The notes: generated by a model not told the origin, from the sequence alone. Positions 36,801 through 47,193 are shown, numbered from the stretch's first letter. The stretch: 64,000 nucleotides of DNA from Acanthamoeba castellanii str. Neff (GCF_000313135.1 NW_004457586.1:354267-418266), one strand, 5' to 3'. A program made the numbers and translations.

Positions 36801-38123
36801 TCAAGAACGGCCAGGCCGTCGGAGGCTCGTCCCTCTTCTCACCCCTGTCGTCACCCTCGCTTTCAGCGGACCAGGGTGTGTCGGTGGTGCCAATCACCAC
36901 CGGCGCGCCAACGTCGCCGGAGCTGCTGCCCGCCCCCGACAAGGAGTACGGGCTCACCGACAATCCGGCCGTTTCGTTCGACGATGAGGAGCAGCTCGCC
37001 ACCGACACCTCCGACTATGAGCGCTCGGTCACCGGCACCCCGCTTCTGGGCTCCCCGCTCATCTCGTTCGAGGAGGGGGCCAACGATGCGGAGGAGGCCG
37101 CGGTGGAGGGCTCCTCGCCGGCCACCACCTCATCGTCCCTCTCGCTCCTCGACCTGGATTTCGGACCTCCGTCCACCGACGGTCTCTCTCTTATGGTACG
37201 ATGCCAGCCACGGCGTTTTGTTTACCACCGCTTCCCGTGTACTGATGTTGCGTCGACGGTGGGTGCGCGCGCCCAGTCCTCCTCCAACCTGCTCGACCTT
37301 CCTGCTGGAACGCAGGCTTCGGACAAGGAGCGATCATTCACCGCCAGTGAGGTGGTCGGGGCCAGTAAGTCCTATTCTCTAATCGTCATGGACGAAACGG
37401 GCTCCCAATCCGATGTACGCACCACCAGCCCAACATCAGCTGTTGCTTAGGCGCTCTCACTCACGATACTTCCGCTGCACCGCTGGCAGTCTCTGAACCT
37501 ATCAGAAGAGGACCGAGAACGAGAGCAAGCGCTCAAGAAGTTCTACGAGACCCGCGTGGATCAGCTGATGTCGCAGGTACGTATCTGCATGCCCGTTTTG
37601 GATGGGGCTCCCCCTCCCTTGGAGGGCCGATTACTAATGCCCACGCCACAACAATAGATTAAAGAAGCCGATAGGAAGGCCGTAGAGCTTCACGAGGAGT
37701 ACACCAAGGCGGTGGACAGTCTGGCCAGTCTCGTCACGCAGCGAGATGAGCTGCAGGTACGCGCCCGACACCCCGGACACTCGACGCTCACAGTTCTCTT
37801 TCTGACGCCGATCCTCTCGCGACCAACAGAACAAGTTGTCTGTGGCCGAAAAGGCGCTGGCTGCCTCCAAGGACGAGTTGGAGTCCACAAGAAGCAACTA
37901 CGAACAACAGATGAAGCTTCTCTCAGAGCACCTCGTCACGCTCAACGAAAAGATCATGGCCCAGGTCTCCCCTCGCTCGAACCTCGTGCTTTGTCAGCGC
38001 ACCTCTCACTCTTTGGGCGGTGCGCGCGCGTTTGTTTGACAGGAGGAGCAGATCGGCAGCATTCGAAGCGCGCAAGCGTCTGGCTATCCACTAGCCAGCA
38101 GAGGCAACAGGCGGGGCTTCTAG
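33809..38123 (+). CDS. PPP1R21: PPP1R21-like (KLRAQ motif) coiled-coil protein
   Basis: Homologue of PPP1R21, an endosomal coiled-coil protein of animals (in the FERRY complex). The start at 33809 gives an N-terminal segment RYVKLVEAYKKIKHQNGLLK, matching the KLRAQ-domain opening, then long coiled coils (ENNMLKFHNNRITKKVEALQ). The central domain runs from about 34870 to 36470, with LKHFRQFISHYGDYFSAFHE and ALKSVNERIMQYQTSVATFF. A second coiled coil (EVNEHLLREKNRLQAEL) and an acidic, Ser-rich disordered region (36780-37440) follow. The C-terminal coiled coil holds STRSNYEQQMKLLSEHLVTL, the counterpart of the family's TTKRSYEDQ motif. Stop codon at 38121-38123. About eighteen exons; only some phases were checked (for example the exon opening PVTAMAASYEQAK at about 35259). 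Confidence 0.8.
35925..35982. repeat. GT dinucleotide repeat in an intron
   Basis: A run of GT units interrupted by TT lies in a PPP1R21 intron and ends only eight bases before the CAG acceptor at about 35990. Confidence 0.85.
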
Positions 38124-38336
38124 ACCGCCACCGCCACATTTCACACCCCTCCCTTCTTTTTCCCTCCTGTTGTTGTACATGATGAGGCCTCTCGGCCAAC
38201 CAACACCACCAAACTAAAAACAAAAAACCCTATTGGCGTGTTCACAGGTTTCGTTCCAAACTTATGGGCGAATAGGAAATGATTAATTAATTACACAATT
38301 TTTACGAAGCGCGCGAGGACCTCCAGCTGACAATCT

Positions 38337-40097
38337 TCACCCACGAATCAGCACAGGCGTGCTGTCGCCGTAGATGTTGTTGCCTTGGGCGTCGAACTTG
38401 ACGGCACCAGAGAAGAGGACAGTGTCCGTGGCGGCGATCGCTTCCACCAGCTTCTTGCCCGAACTGCGGCCCGATCGCACGGCAGCCTGTTCGATGATGA
38501 TGCCCGCGGCTGTCGCTTGGGCGTTCACCGTCGTAGCGTTGCGGGAGTACCGCTGGGCAAAGTCGGCCGAGTACCGGGTGAGGCTGCACCACCTGTCGTG
38601 GCCCAGCACGTCACTGTCGGCCCTCGGCCTGAGAAGCTCGCTGCGCACGTCGCTCCTCTTTCGGTTGTCGCCTTCCACCTGGAACAGCGACAGCAGGGGC
38701 ACGTCCTCCTGGTCCAGGGTGCGCAACAGGCGCCTGTCCGGTGTGAACCCGGCTGACGCCACGACCAGGGCGTCGGCACCGTGCTCGTCCACCAGCTCCC
38801 GCAGGAGTCGGCTGGTGCTGGTGCTGTCGCTCAGGTCATCGAGGAACACGAGGCGCACAAAGGCGGCCTTGTTGTTGGCCAGGGCGATTCCGCCGGCGTC
38901 GTTGATCCGCTCCTTCCAGATGGCGAGGCCCGACTGGAACTCGTAGGCGTTGGCGTTGCCCGCCCCGGTGAGCGAGATCACCACGCCGACGGTGAATTCG
39001 GTGGTCTTGTACGAGTTGGTCTTGGGGGCGAAGGTGACTCCATTGGGTCCCGTGGCGGAGCCGGTGGGAATGACCTCGGTGGTGAACTTCTTCAGGTCTA
39101 TCTTGGTTAGGCTGGCTCCGCGGCCGCCGGTGGCGTACGCGTAGCGGGAGTCGTCGGAGATGGCGATGGCGACCGGGTCGATATCGGACGACAGGCGCGC
39201 CACGACCTTGGTGGTCCAGTAGTCGATGATGAGCACCTGACTGTTCCACACGGCGGGGGCGACGATGTACTTGCCGTCGGGCGAGACGGCCGAATAAAGG
39301 AACTGGCGGGTGCCGTAGCCTGCGTAGTGGCGCACCACGGGCGGCGGGTAGGCGGCGGTGGTGTTGATGGCCCACAGCTCGCCGATGCCGCTGACGATGA
39401 GCACGCCCGGCTCGACCGTGGACCAGGTGAGGCCGCGCACGCCCACGATCGTGGTGCCCAGGAGGAACGGCGTCTTGACCTCGCCCGTGACGGCGTCCAT
39501 GGCCGCGATGCCCTGCGGGCCGAGCTGCAGCCACACGGTCTGGCCGTCGTTCGAAAAGACGAAGTTGTGGCACTTGTTGGTGTTGTTGCCGAGCGTCCAC
39601 ACCTGGGCCGGCTCCTCGGAGCCGTCGGTGAGGTCGTAGACCAGAATGGAGGGCTTTGCGGTGCCGTCGGACGAGGTCCACTCGGTGTTGACGTAGAGCT
39701 TGGTCTCGTCGTGGTTGAACTTCACCCCGTGGGGGGCGCGCTGGGCCGAGTGGGCCGGGGCGCCCTTGGGGAAGGTGTAGAACAGCTTGTCCTCGAGACG
39801 CAGCGGGATGTTGATCCGCGACAGATAGAGGCCCGCGTCGCCGTAGGGCGAGTCGAAGTCGTGCAGGCCGAAGTTGGACACGATGGCAGTGGTGCCGTCC
39901 TTGGAGACGATGACCTCGTGCGGCAGGAGGCCGACCTTGGCCTTGCCCAGCAGTTCGCCATCGGTCGAGTAGAATCCCAAGGCGCCTTCAGTCTCCTCGG
40001 CGGTGAGAACGATCTTGGCCTTATTCGCACTGGTGCCAGCGGCAAACATGAACAGGGCCAGCGCAAGAGCGAGGCTCCACGCCTTGGGTTGGTACAT
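38337..40097 (-). CDS. Secreted YVTN-type beta-propeller fused to a partial LIVBP-like binding-protein domain
   Basis: A single uninterrupted exon encodes 586 residues, unusual among intron-rich neighbours. The signal peptide is AWSLALALALFMFAAGTSA. Residues about 25-385 form a beta-propeller with repeated SxDGxxxxVxN-type blades (LPHEVIVSKDGTTAIVSN, HNFVFSNDGQTVWLQLG, SAVSPDGKYIVAPAVW, ISDDSRYAYATGGRG). At about residue 400 a type I periplasmic binding-protein (LIVBP) segment begins: FTVGVVISLTGAGNANAYEF, INDAGGIALANN and DALVVASAGFTPDRRLL. The segment ends with TDTVLFSGAVKFDAQGNNIY. It is about 200 residues, against about 350 for the family, so the middle is shortened. There is no membrane span or kinase. 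The gene is divergent from receptor B, with 594 bp between the starts. Ligand unknown. Confidence 0.82.
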   Translation of the reverse strand: MYQPKAWSLALALALFMFAAGTSANKAKIVLTAEETEGALGFYSTDGELLGKAKVGLLPHEVIVSKDGTTAIVSNFGLHDFDSPYGDAGLYLSRINIPLRLEDKLFYTFPKGAPAHSAQRAPHGVKFNHDETKLYVNTEWTSSDGTAKPSILVYDLTDGSEEPAQVWTLGNNTNKCHNFVFSNDGQTVWLQLGPQGIAAMDAVTGEVKTPFLLGTTIVGVRGLTWSTVEPGVLIVSGIGELWAINTTAAYPPPVVRHYAGYGTRQFLYSAVSPDGKYIVAPAVWNSQVLIIDYWTTKVVARLSSDIDPVAIAISDDSRYAYATGGRGASLTKIDLKKFTTEVIPTGSATGPNGVTFAPKTNSYKTTEFTVGVVISLTGAGNANAYEFQSGLAIWKERINDAGGIALANNKAAFVRLVFLDDLSDSTSTSRLLRELVDEHGADALVVASAGFTPDRRLLRTLDQEDVPLLSLFQVEGDNRKRSDVRSELLRPRADSDVLGHDRWCSLTRYSADFAQRYSRNATTVNAQATAAGIIIEQAAVRSGRSSGKKLVEAIAATDTVLFSGAVKFDAQGNNIYGDSTPVLIRG

Positions 40098-40691
40098 GGC
40101 TTGTGGAGTGCAGGATGGAGGTTGTGTATGTTACAGGTGTTATGCGTGCAGCAGCTGATAGTATGATGAAAAAAGACCGAGCGAGGGACCCTCGGTTTTA
40201 TGGACCTGGCTGTGTGCCCATTGGTGAGACCACAAGGTGGAAGCAACACAAAAAGAAGAAGCTATTCTTGTCACTGCAACAGGTTGCAAGCTTACCATCG
40301 ATCCACAACATTTATAGCAACTGCACGCCATCGGAGGTAGCTCGCTGCAGTGGAATCTCGCACATGAACTTGTCCGTGGGGCATGGCCCTTGGTGGTGCG
40401 CTCCGTGGAGAGCGAGCCCAACGGCGAAGCAGCGCTACATGGATATTCACTTTCGATTGGCCGGATGAGGTCTCCCGGCTGCTTTTGTGTGGCCCGGCGC
40501 TGGATGTCCCGGCCGCCGCCATTGGCGCGAAACTAGATGATCATCTTTCCGGACCAATCGCAGCAGATCTCATGTTGGAACAAGTTACCCTACAACTGCG
40601 TCTATTATTGTTGGCCACTATCGCCAAGAACATCTCCCAACTTCTCGGTAGTGGTCGCACAAACGCGTACCATTGCCACCACCACCAAGAC
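40098..40691. promoter_or_regulatory. Shared 5' region of the propeller-LIVBP gene and receptor B
   Basis: Nearly 600 bp between divergent starts. It has AT-richer patches (GTATGATGAAAAAAGACC near 40162; ACAACATTTATAGCAACTGC near 40306-40325, containing TTTATAG) and a CCAAT-like CGATTGGCC near 40455. Open frames on both strands do not resemble proteins. The arrangement would allow common control of the two binding-protein-derived genes, but that is inference from position. Confidence 0.4.
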
Positions 40692-43600
40692 ATGATACAC
40701 AAGCTTCGGGCAGGCCTCTGCCTCACCTTTGTGCTCGCCCTACTTTGCTCCGGTTTCCTACACGAGGCGCAGTGCCTTTCGTTCACCGCCTCCGGCGAGG
40801 CCTTCTCCCAGAACCTCTACAACACATTGGCCGAAGCCTACTTGTACGTTCTTTGGTTCATTATTGGGGGGGGGCACTTGGCGTCTTGTAGCAGGGTGCT
40901 GATGGTGTTGATAACGGTCCAGGTATGTGAAAGATGATCTTACCATCAGCTACCTCGCAACACCATCCATCACGGCGGCCATGACATCTCTGTCGCGCGG
41001 CTACAGCACCTTCGTGTCGACTCCTGCCACCTCGCAGGGCAGCTCCGACGGCCTCTACCGCCTGCCCCTCATGGCCGCGGCCATGGGCCTGGGCTACAAC
41101 TCTTCCCTCTTCTCTAACCACTCTGCGACCAACACCCTCATCCTCGACTCCGCCACTATGGCCGCCATATGGACCGGCGACCTGGTCGACTGGAACGACA
41201 GCCGCATCGCAGCCCTCAACCCCTGGCTCGGCCTGCCCGCCGGGCAGCAGCTGACCCTGGTCTACTGCGACGACCTGCTGGGTGAAGGCAACGTGCTGGC
41301 CCGCTACCTCTCCAACATCAGCTCCACCCTCGCCGCCCAGCTCAGCGCGCCGGGCAATTTCTCCAACCTGGCGGCGGTGATCTCCGGGCGGGCCGTGGCG
41401 GCCTGCACCCCGGCCGATAAGGCGACGGCGCTGGCCCGGCCCGACATGGCCGCGTCGCTGGTGCCCATGATGCTGCCGGACCTGACAGCTGCGGCGCTGG
41501 GCTCGGCCCGCATGCGCAACGCGGCCGGGGTTGCGGTCGCACCATCCACGGCGTCGGTCACCCAGGCCCTCACGCTGTCGGAGGCCTCGCTCGACCTCAT
41601 CAACCTGGGCGACACCGCGTGGCCACTGTCGACCATGGTGTTCGCCGTGGTGCAGACTCAGCTGAGCTCGAGCGACTGTTCGCTGGTCAAGGAGCTCATG
41701 AGCTTCGTCAGCTGGATGCAGATCAACGACCAGGCGGCCAACGCCATCACCGCGTCGGGTCACACCCCGCTCGACCGCATCCACCGGCAGAACATGCTCG
41801 ACACCCTCACCAACGTGACCTGCAACGGCAAAAAGTCCCTCACGACGGCCTTCCTCTCCGGCATGGGTCCGCTCATCCCCAACTACGAGTCGTGGGCCAC
41901 CGACTACGAGACGAGCAGCTTCAAGCTCAAGTACTACACGTCGTCGTCGCTCGACGCGATCGAAGCGATGATCGAGGGGTCGGTCGACTTCGGCTCGTCG
42001 GGGAGCGTGCTGCCCGCCGAGCAGCAGGCCCAGATGCCCGACATGAAGCTCATCCCGGTCGTGGCCTACGGCTACGTTTTCACCTACAACATCCCCTCAC
42101 TACGCGAGACCGAGGCCCTCGTCATCGACTTCCAGACCGCGTCGGACATATACCTCAACAAGGTGCCACCACCTCCTTCACACTCCTTGCCATCAACAAC
42201 CAACAAAAAAATGATTGGTTGTGAATGACAGATCAAGACCTGGGACCACCGCAACATCACGGCGCTCAACCCGGGCCTGACGCTGCCGTCGGCGCCGATC
42301 GTGGTGGTCTACAACTCGGCGCCGCAGGTGATGACTGGTATCGTCACCAACGCCATCGGGCAGGCCGTGCCCGAGTTCGCCGAGGAGGTCGGCACGGCGA
42401 ATCTGGTCACGTTTCCCGTCGTGGAACAGGACCCCAACCGCACGCTGGGCCTGCCGAGCCTCAGCGACTACCCGGTCGTCATGCGGGACAACGACTACAC
42501 GTTCACGACGTGGGTCAGCTTCCTGGCGCTCACGACGGCCAACGTGCGCGTGGCCAAGACCATCAACAAGGCCGGTAACACCATCGAGGTGAGCACCACC
42601 ACGCTGCGCGCCGCGATCGAATACCTCGAGCATCCGCTGGATATGTACACGCTCCACGCGCCCGGAGAGCTCAGCTGGCCCATGATCAACTACAACGCGT
42701 TCATGGTGCGCACGACGGCCATGACCGACTGCAACAAGGCCGCGGCCCTGGTGGACTGGATCTACTGGACCCAGACCGCCGAGAGCGCCTCCGACATCGC
42801 TGACTCCAACCGCATCATCGTGGCCAGCGGGTCGCCGGTGCTGATGAGCTACATGCTCGACACAGTGTCCAGCGTCGAGTGCCAGGGCGCCTTCGTGAGC
42901 AAGCTGGCCGGCTGCGTGACGGGCGGTGCCGTGTGCTCGGACATGGGAGTGTGCAACGACAACGCGTGCACCTGCAAGGCCGGGAGGGAGGGGACCTACT
43001 GCGAGTCGGTGGTATCCGACTCGTCGGTGCTTGTCCCTGTACTAGCCTCGGTGCTGCCGGCCGCCGCGGGCCTGCTGCTACTGATCTTGATCGTGGGCGC
43101 CATCGTGTTCGTGTTCGCTCGCCGCCGCGGGGAGGCCGATGACTGGGAGATCGACTACGAGGAGCTGCAGCTGGGCGACCTGCTGGGTGAGGGCGGGTAC
43201 GGTCCAACCTACCCCTAGCCGCAACGTTAAGGTGGCGATGTGCCACGAACCGCCACTTTAATCAACGCCTCGGTGAGCAGGTACGGTCAGGTGTACAAGG
43301 GCACGTGGAAGGGCACGGACGTGGCTGTCAAGATGATGACCGCGGCCGAATCGGTGGCCAAGAACGCGCGGGAGAGCTTCGTCGTGGAGGCTCGCACGAT
43401 GGCTCACCTGCGGCACCCCAACGTCGTGCTCTTCATGGGCGCCAGCACGAAGCCGCCCAACATGTGCATCGTGATGGAGTTCATGGCCCTCGGCTCCCTC
43501 TTCGACGTACGCATCATCTCATTCCCCACCTCCCTTCGTTCTTCTTGATGGCCAACTCACTAGAACCGTCGGACATGTTGCAGCTGCTCCACAACGACCT

Positions 43601-45843
43601 CATTCCAGACATTCCCATGGCCCTGAAAGTCAAGATCGCCTACCAGGCCGCCAAGGGCATGCACTTCCTCCACTCCTCCGGTACGGCGCCCGTCACAGAG
43701 CAACTTTCTTATGCTACCAGTCACTTTAGCTCCGAACTTATCAAAGTTGATCTTAACTCGGTGTAATTCAGGCATTGTGCACCGCGACCTCAAGTCGCTC
43801 AATCTGCTGCTCGACAACAAGTGGAACGTCAAGGTGTCGGACTTCGGTCTCACCCGCTTCAAGAACACGATCGACCAGCGCCAGGGGCGCGATGTCGAGG
43901 GCAGCGTGCCGTGGATGGCCCCCGAGCTGCTGGCCGAGCTCAACGATGTCGACTACTCCGTCGCCGACGTCTACAGCTACGGCGTCATCCTGTGGGAGGT
44001 CCTCACCCGCCTCCAGCCCTACCACGGCATGCTGCCAGCCCAGATTGCCGTCGGCGTCATCCGCAACGACATTCGGCCGAGCCTGCGGGCCGACGTCATC
44101 CAGAACCCGGCCACGGCCCCTTTCGTGGCGCTGATGACCAAGTGCTGGCACCGGGACACCACCATGCGGCCCACCTTCGTCGAGATCATGAAGCAGCTGC
44201 AGGCCATGATCGAGGACGTCAGCGGGTCCCTGCTCACGTCGACCAGCGGCGGCAGCAGCAGCAGCGCCAGCACCCACAGCGCGGGCAGCAACAGCCGCAG
44301 GAACATGACCGGGTCGTCGTACGACTCAGACGCCACAGACAGCAGCAACAAGGGAGGCACCGACTCAGAGGCCCGCGCCAGCAGCAACGACTCGCACTCG
44401 TCGCCTCGCCTCAAGTACGGCGTGACCGTGCCCCGGCGCGACGTCACCTTCGTCGTGTGCGACCTGGCCCGCTGCAACGAGTCGTGGCAGACCAACCCCG
44501 CCGGCGCAGCCAAGGCCATCACCCGCTTCGGCCAGCTCGTGCGCGACCTGTCCGCGCCTGCCGAGCAGACGGAGCGCGTCAACGCCGCCGCCGGCGGGTA
44601 CATCTTCTCGAGGCCGGGGCTGCACAGCGGCGGGACCTACATGCTGGCCTTCCCTGAAGCGGCCAGGGCTGCGGCGTTCGCGCTCCACCTGCAGAGGGAG
44701 GTGGCCGATCGGGACTGGCCCAGGGGCGTTCAGATCTATGCGCGCGTCGCGCTCCACTTTGCGGCCGGCGTGAGCGGGGCGCCTCGGGACGACGTGACCA
44801 GGACTGGCTACGAGCCCGAGAACTACGACGAGGCCTGCAAGCTCAACCTCCGCTGCCGACCGGGCGCTGTGGTCTGCTCCTCGGCCTTCTCCACCCGGCT
44901 GGGCTCGCACCCCTCTGCCGCCGACTTCAAGCTGGTGCCCAGGGCCGAAGACGCCTATCAACTCGTCAGCCACGACGACGCCGTCGACCAGGTGGAGCGA
45001 AAGAAAGGTGCTGGTGATGGCGATGGCGATGGCGACGGCGATGATGATGAAGAAGACGAGAAGTGGGCGGAGGAGCAGTGGGATCAAGGCATGGGCCTGT
45101 GCTCGTCGAACTGCTGCGCGTGGATCATCAACACGAGCAAGATCTCGATGGGCGCCAAGATCGGCGAGGGCAACTTCGGCAGGGTGGTGGCCGGCGCCTA
45201 CTTTGGCACCAAGGTGGCGGTCAAGCAGCTCTACAAGACCAAGCTCGACGACCTGGCCCTCACCAAGATGCGCAAGGAGGCCGCCATTCTCAGCGGCCTG
45301 GACCACCCCAACATCGTCAAGCTGATCGGCCTGTGCGTGTCGTCCAACGGCGACGGCGGGCCGATGCTGGTGATGGAGCTCGTACCGCGGGGCAACCTGC
45401 GCGCCCTGCTGGCCGACGGCTCGGTCCGGCTCGGGTGGAAGCAGAAGCTNNNNNNNNNNNNNNNNNNNNNGAAGGTGGGCGACTTCGGGTTCGCCACGGC
45501 CAAGCAGGACAACGGGACGCAGACCCGCTGCGGCACGCCCTGCTGGACGGCGCCGGAGATCATCAGCGGCACGACGGCCAAGTACTCGGAGAAGGCCGAC
45601 GTGTACTCGTTCGCGATCGTGATGTGGGAGGTGCTCACTCGCAAGGCCCCGTACCAGGACAAGAACATGATGACGGTCGCGCTCAACGTCATCAACGGCG
45701 ACCGCCCGCCGGTGCCGGCCGACTGCCCCAAGGCCTTCGGCGATATCATGCAGCGCGCGTGGAAGGCCAAGCCCGACCGACGGCCCACCATGGACGACCT
45801 GCTCATGTACTTCAACTCCGAGCTCGGCACCGACAGGGTCTAG
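40692..45843 (+). CDS. Receptor B: two PstS-like domains, EGF-like motif, membrane span, TKL kinase, degenerate cyclase domain, second TKL kinase (gap inside)
   Basis: Paralogue of receptor A. Exons 40692-40843, 40923-42162, 42232-43196, 43281-43506, 43584-43680 and 43772-45843 join in frame to about 1583 residues, counting the 20-N gap. The signal peptide has LTFVLALLCSGFLHEAQC. PstS-like domain 1 runs to about 41860 (IWTGDLVDWNDSRIAALNP) and domain 2 to about 42900 (SGMGPLIPNYESWATDYE, IKTWDHRNITALNPGL). An EGF-like motif (CTCKAGREGTYCESV) precedes the span LLLLILIVGAIVFVFARRR. Kinase 1 has GEGGYGQVYKGTWKG, VAVK, HRDLKSLN and SDFG. The cyclase-like domain (about 44420-44960) keeps only a VCDL aspartate. 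Kinase 2 has GEGNFGRVVAG, VAVK and GDFG, but its HRD loop falls in the assembly gap. Ligand unknown. Confidence 0.88.
45450..45469. other. Assembly gap (20 N) inside kinase 2 of receptor B
   Basis: Twenty N bases separate GWKQKL from KVGDFGFA. In receptor A the same interval holds 38 residues, including the HRDLKPSN catalytic loop. The real gap is therefore longer than drawn, or an intron also lies in it; 20 looks like a placeholder length. Confidence 0.95.
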
Positions 45844-45955
45844 CTCCAGCTCTAGCTCTAGAGCTCTCCCCCCACCCCACCCCCAATCCTATGTGTACCA
45901 CTAAAGAAATACATCAGTGTAAATATCAACCAGTGCAGGCAACAGGCGTACGGGT

Positions 45956-47056
45956 TTATTTGGGCCACTTGTCGGTTAGGTACTCGTTGACTCGGTCGGA
46001 GCCCTCTCCCACGGCACGCAGCGATAGCACTCGCACTGCATGGAGTGTGCTCAGCAGGCGTGAGCGAGCGAGTGACGGGCGAGTGGGAGAAAGAGGAGAG
46101 TGATACCGGTCTCAACGCGCAGGCCGACCTTTCGGCGATCGAATTCGCGGTTGAGGGCGGACAGGAGCGGCTGGTCGAGACAGGCGGTGTCCTCGATGAA
46201 AAGCTTGATGCTCATCTGGGCCACCGTGTCTCGGAGGACCTCGCGCACGACGGGCTGCGCCGGGTAGGGGAAGTTTTCGGCCATGCCGGGGAAGTACATC
46301 ATGTCGGCCGGACCCACCACCTTAAAGTCGAGGCTGACGCTGATCACCAGCTCCACATCCTCCTCCGTTTTAACCGTTCTGCACCATCGCACGACGCGAC
46401 ACAACGCGCCGTGCGCGCGCAGGACAGAGAATGGCGTGAGCCGCGGACAGTCGAGCTGGTGTGTGTTGGTGCGTGCGTGCGTGCGTGCGTTCGCGTGCGC
46501 CTGTGCGGTGTGCGTGCGTGAGTTGTGTGGTGCGGTGTGGTGCGGTGTGGTGTGCGTGTGTGCGTGCGTGCGTGCGTGTGTGTGTTCTTAACGTGCACGA
46601 TAGATGACACACGTACTCCTGGTTGACCTTGATGTTGTGTACCTCGAGGAAGTTGACGATCATGAGCTCCTTGCCCTTGTTGGCGTCCTTGTAGATCTTG
46701 ATGCGGTCCTTGAACGGATTCAACTGACGCAGCACCCACACATCGCCCGACGAGCAGCCACCTGGTGAGAGTGTCCCCACGAAGGAGCAGACCAGAAGAG
46801 TAAAGGAGGTACCATATGTCGGCCAGCCAGCAGTACTCGATTGTACTCATCTTTCCTTTCAACCACCACCGCTTCATTGGTTGGCACCTGCGCCCACGCA
46901 GGCAGGAGCAGTTGTGGTTTGTGGGGGGGGGGCAGAGCCAAGGTCAGCAGCATCCGTGGCGCAAGGCTTCTGGCACCGGGTCATGTGGGTGGCATTGCAT
47001 GACAACGAGCGTACCTTGTAGTAGGTCTTCTTCACGGGCGGAGGTGCAGCTGCCAT
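45956..47056 (-). CDS. SPFH/Band 7-like protein (tentative)
   Basis: The start at 47056 (MAAAPPPVKKTYYK) opens a short first exon. Later exons encode GDVWVLRQLNPFKDRIKIYK and KGKELMIVNFLEVHNIKVNQ, then TEEDVELVISVSLDFKVVGP. These lead into VVREVLRDTVAQMSIKLFIE, LLSALNREFDRRKVGLRVET and RVLSLRAVGEGSDRVNEYL, with the stop at 45956-45958. The order (beta-rich V/L strands, a helix with VVRxxLRDTV, then ALNREFxRRxVGLRVE) recalls SPFH/prohibitin-type domains, which scaffold membranes. There is no clear membrane anchor. A further small exon near 46800-46870 is possible, because the phase between the first two exons does not resolve cleanly. The family call is inference from pattern. Confidence 0.5.
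46460..46586. repeat. GTGC/GCGGTGTG microsatellite in an intron
   Basis: TGCG units flank a TGCGGTGTGG repeat, all inside an intron of the SPFH-like gene. Confidence 0.8.
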
Positions 47057-47193
47057 CTTTGTGTTCCCAGCGCCAAAAAAATTAATGAAAAAGCTTTTAT
47101 CATTTCTTTTTTTTCTTTTATTGGCGTGGTGCCGCTAAGAAATAAATTTAAAAATAATGACCTTTTTGTTCTTTTATTTGGCGGTTGGTGAGA

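Noticed and set aside
38836..39681. Long alternative frame on the minus strand inside the propeller-LIVBP gene
   Set aside because: Arg/His/Gly-rich shadow of the true frame; the beta-propeller frame explains the whole region.
40861..41784. 307-codon open frame antisense to the receptor B ectodomain
   Set aside because: Arg/Gly/Val-rich translation typical of antisense GC-rich DNA; the opposite strand has a clear PstS-like protein.
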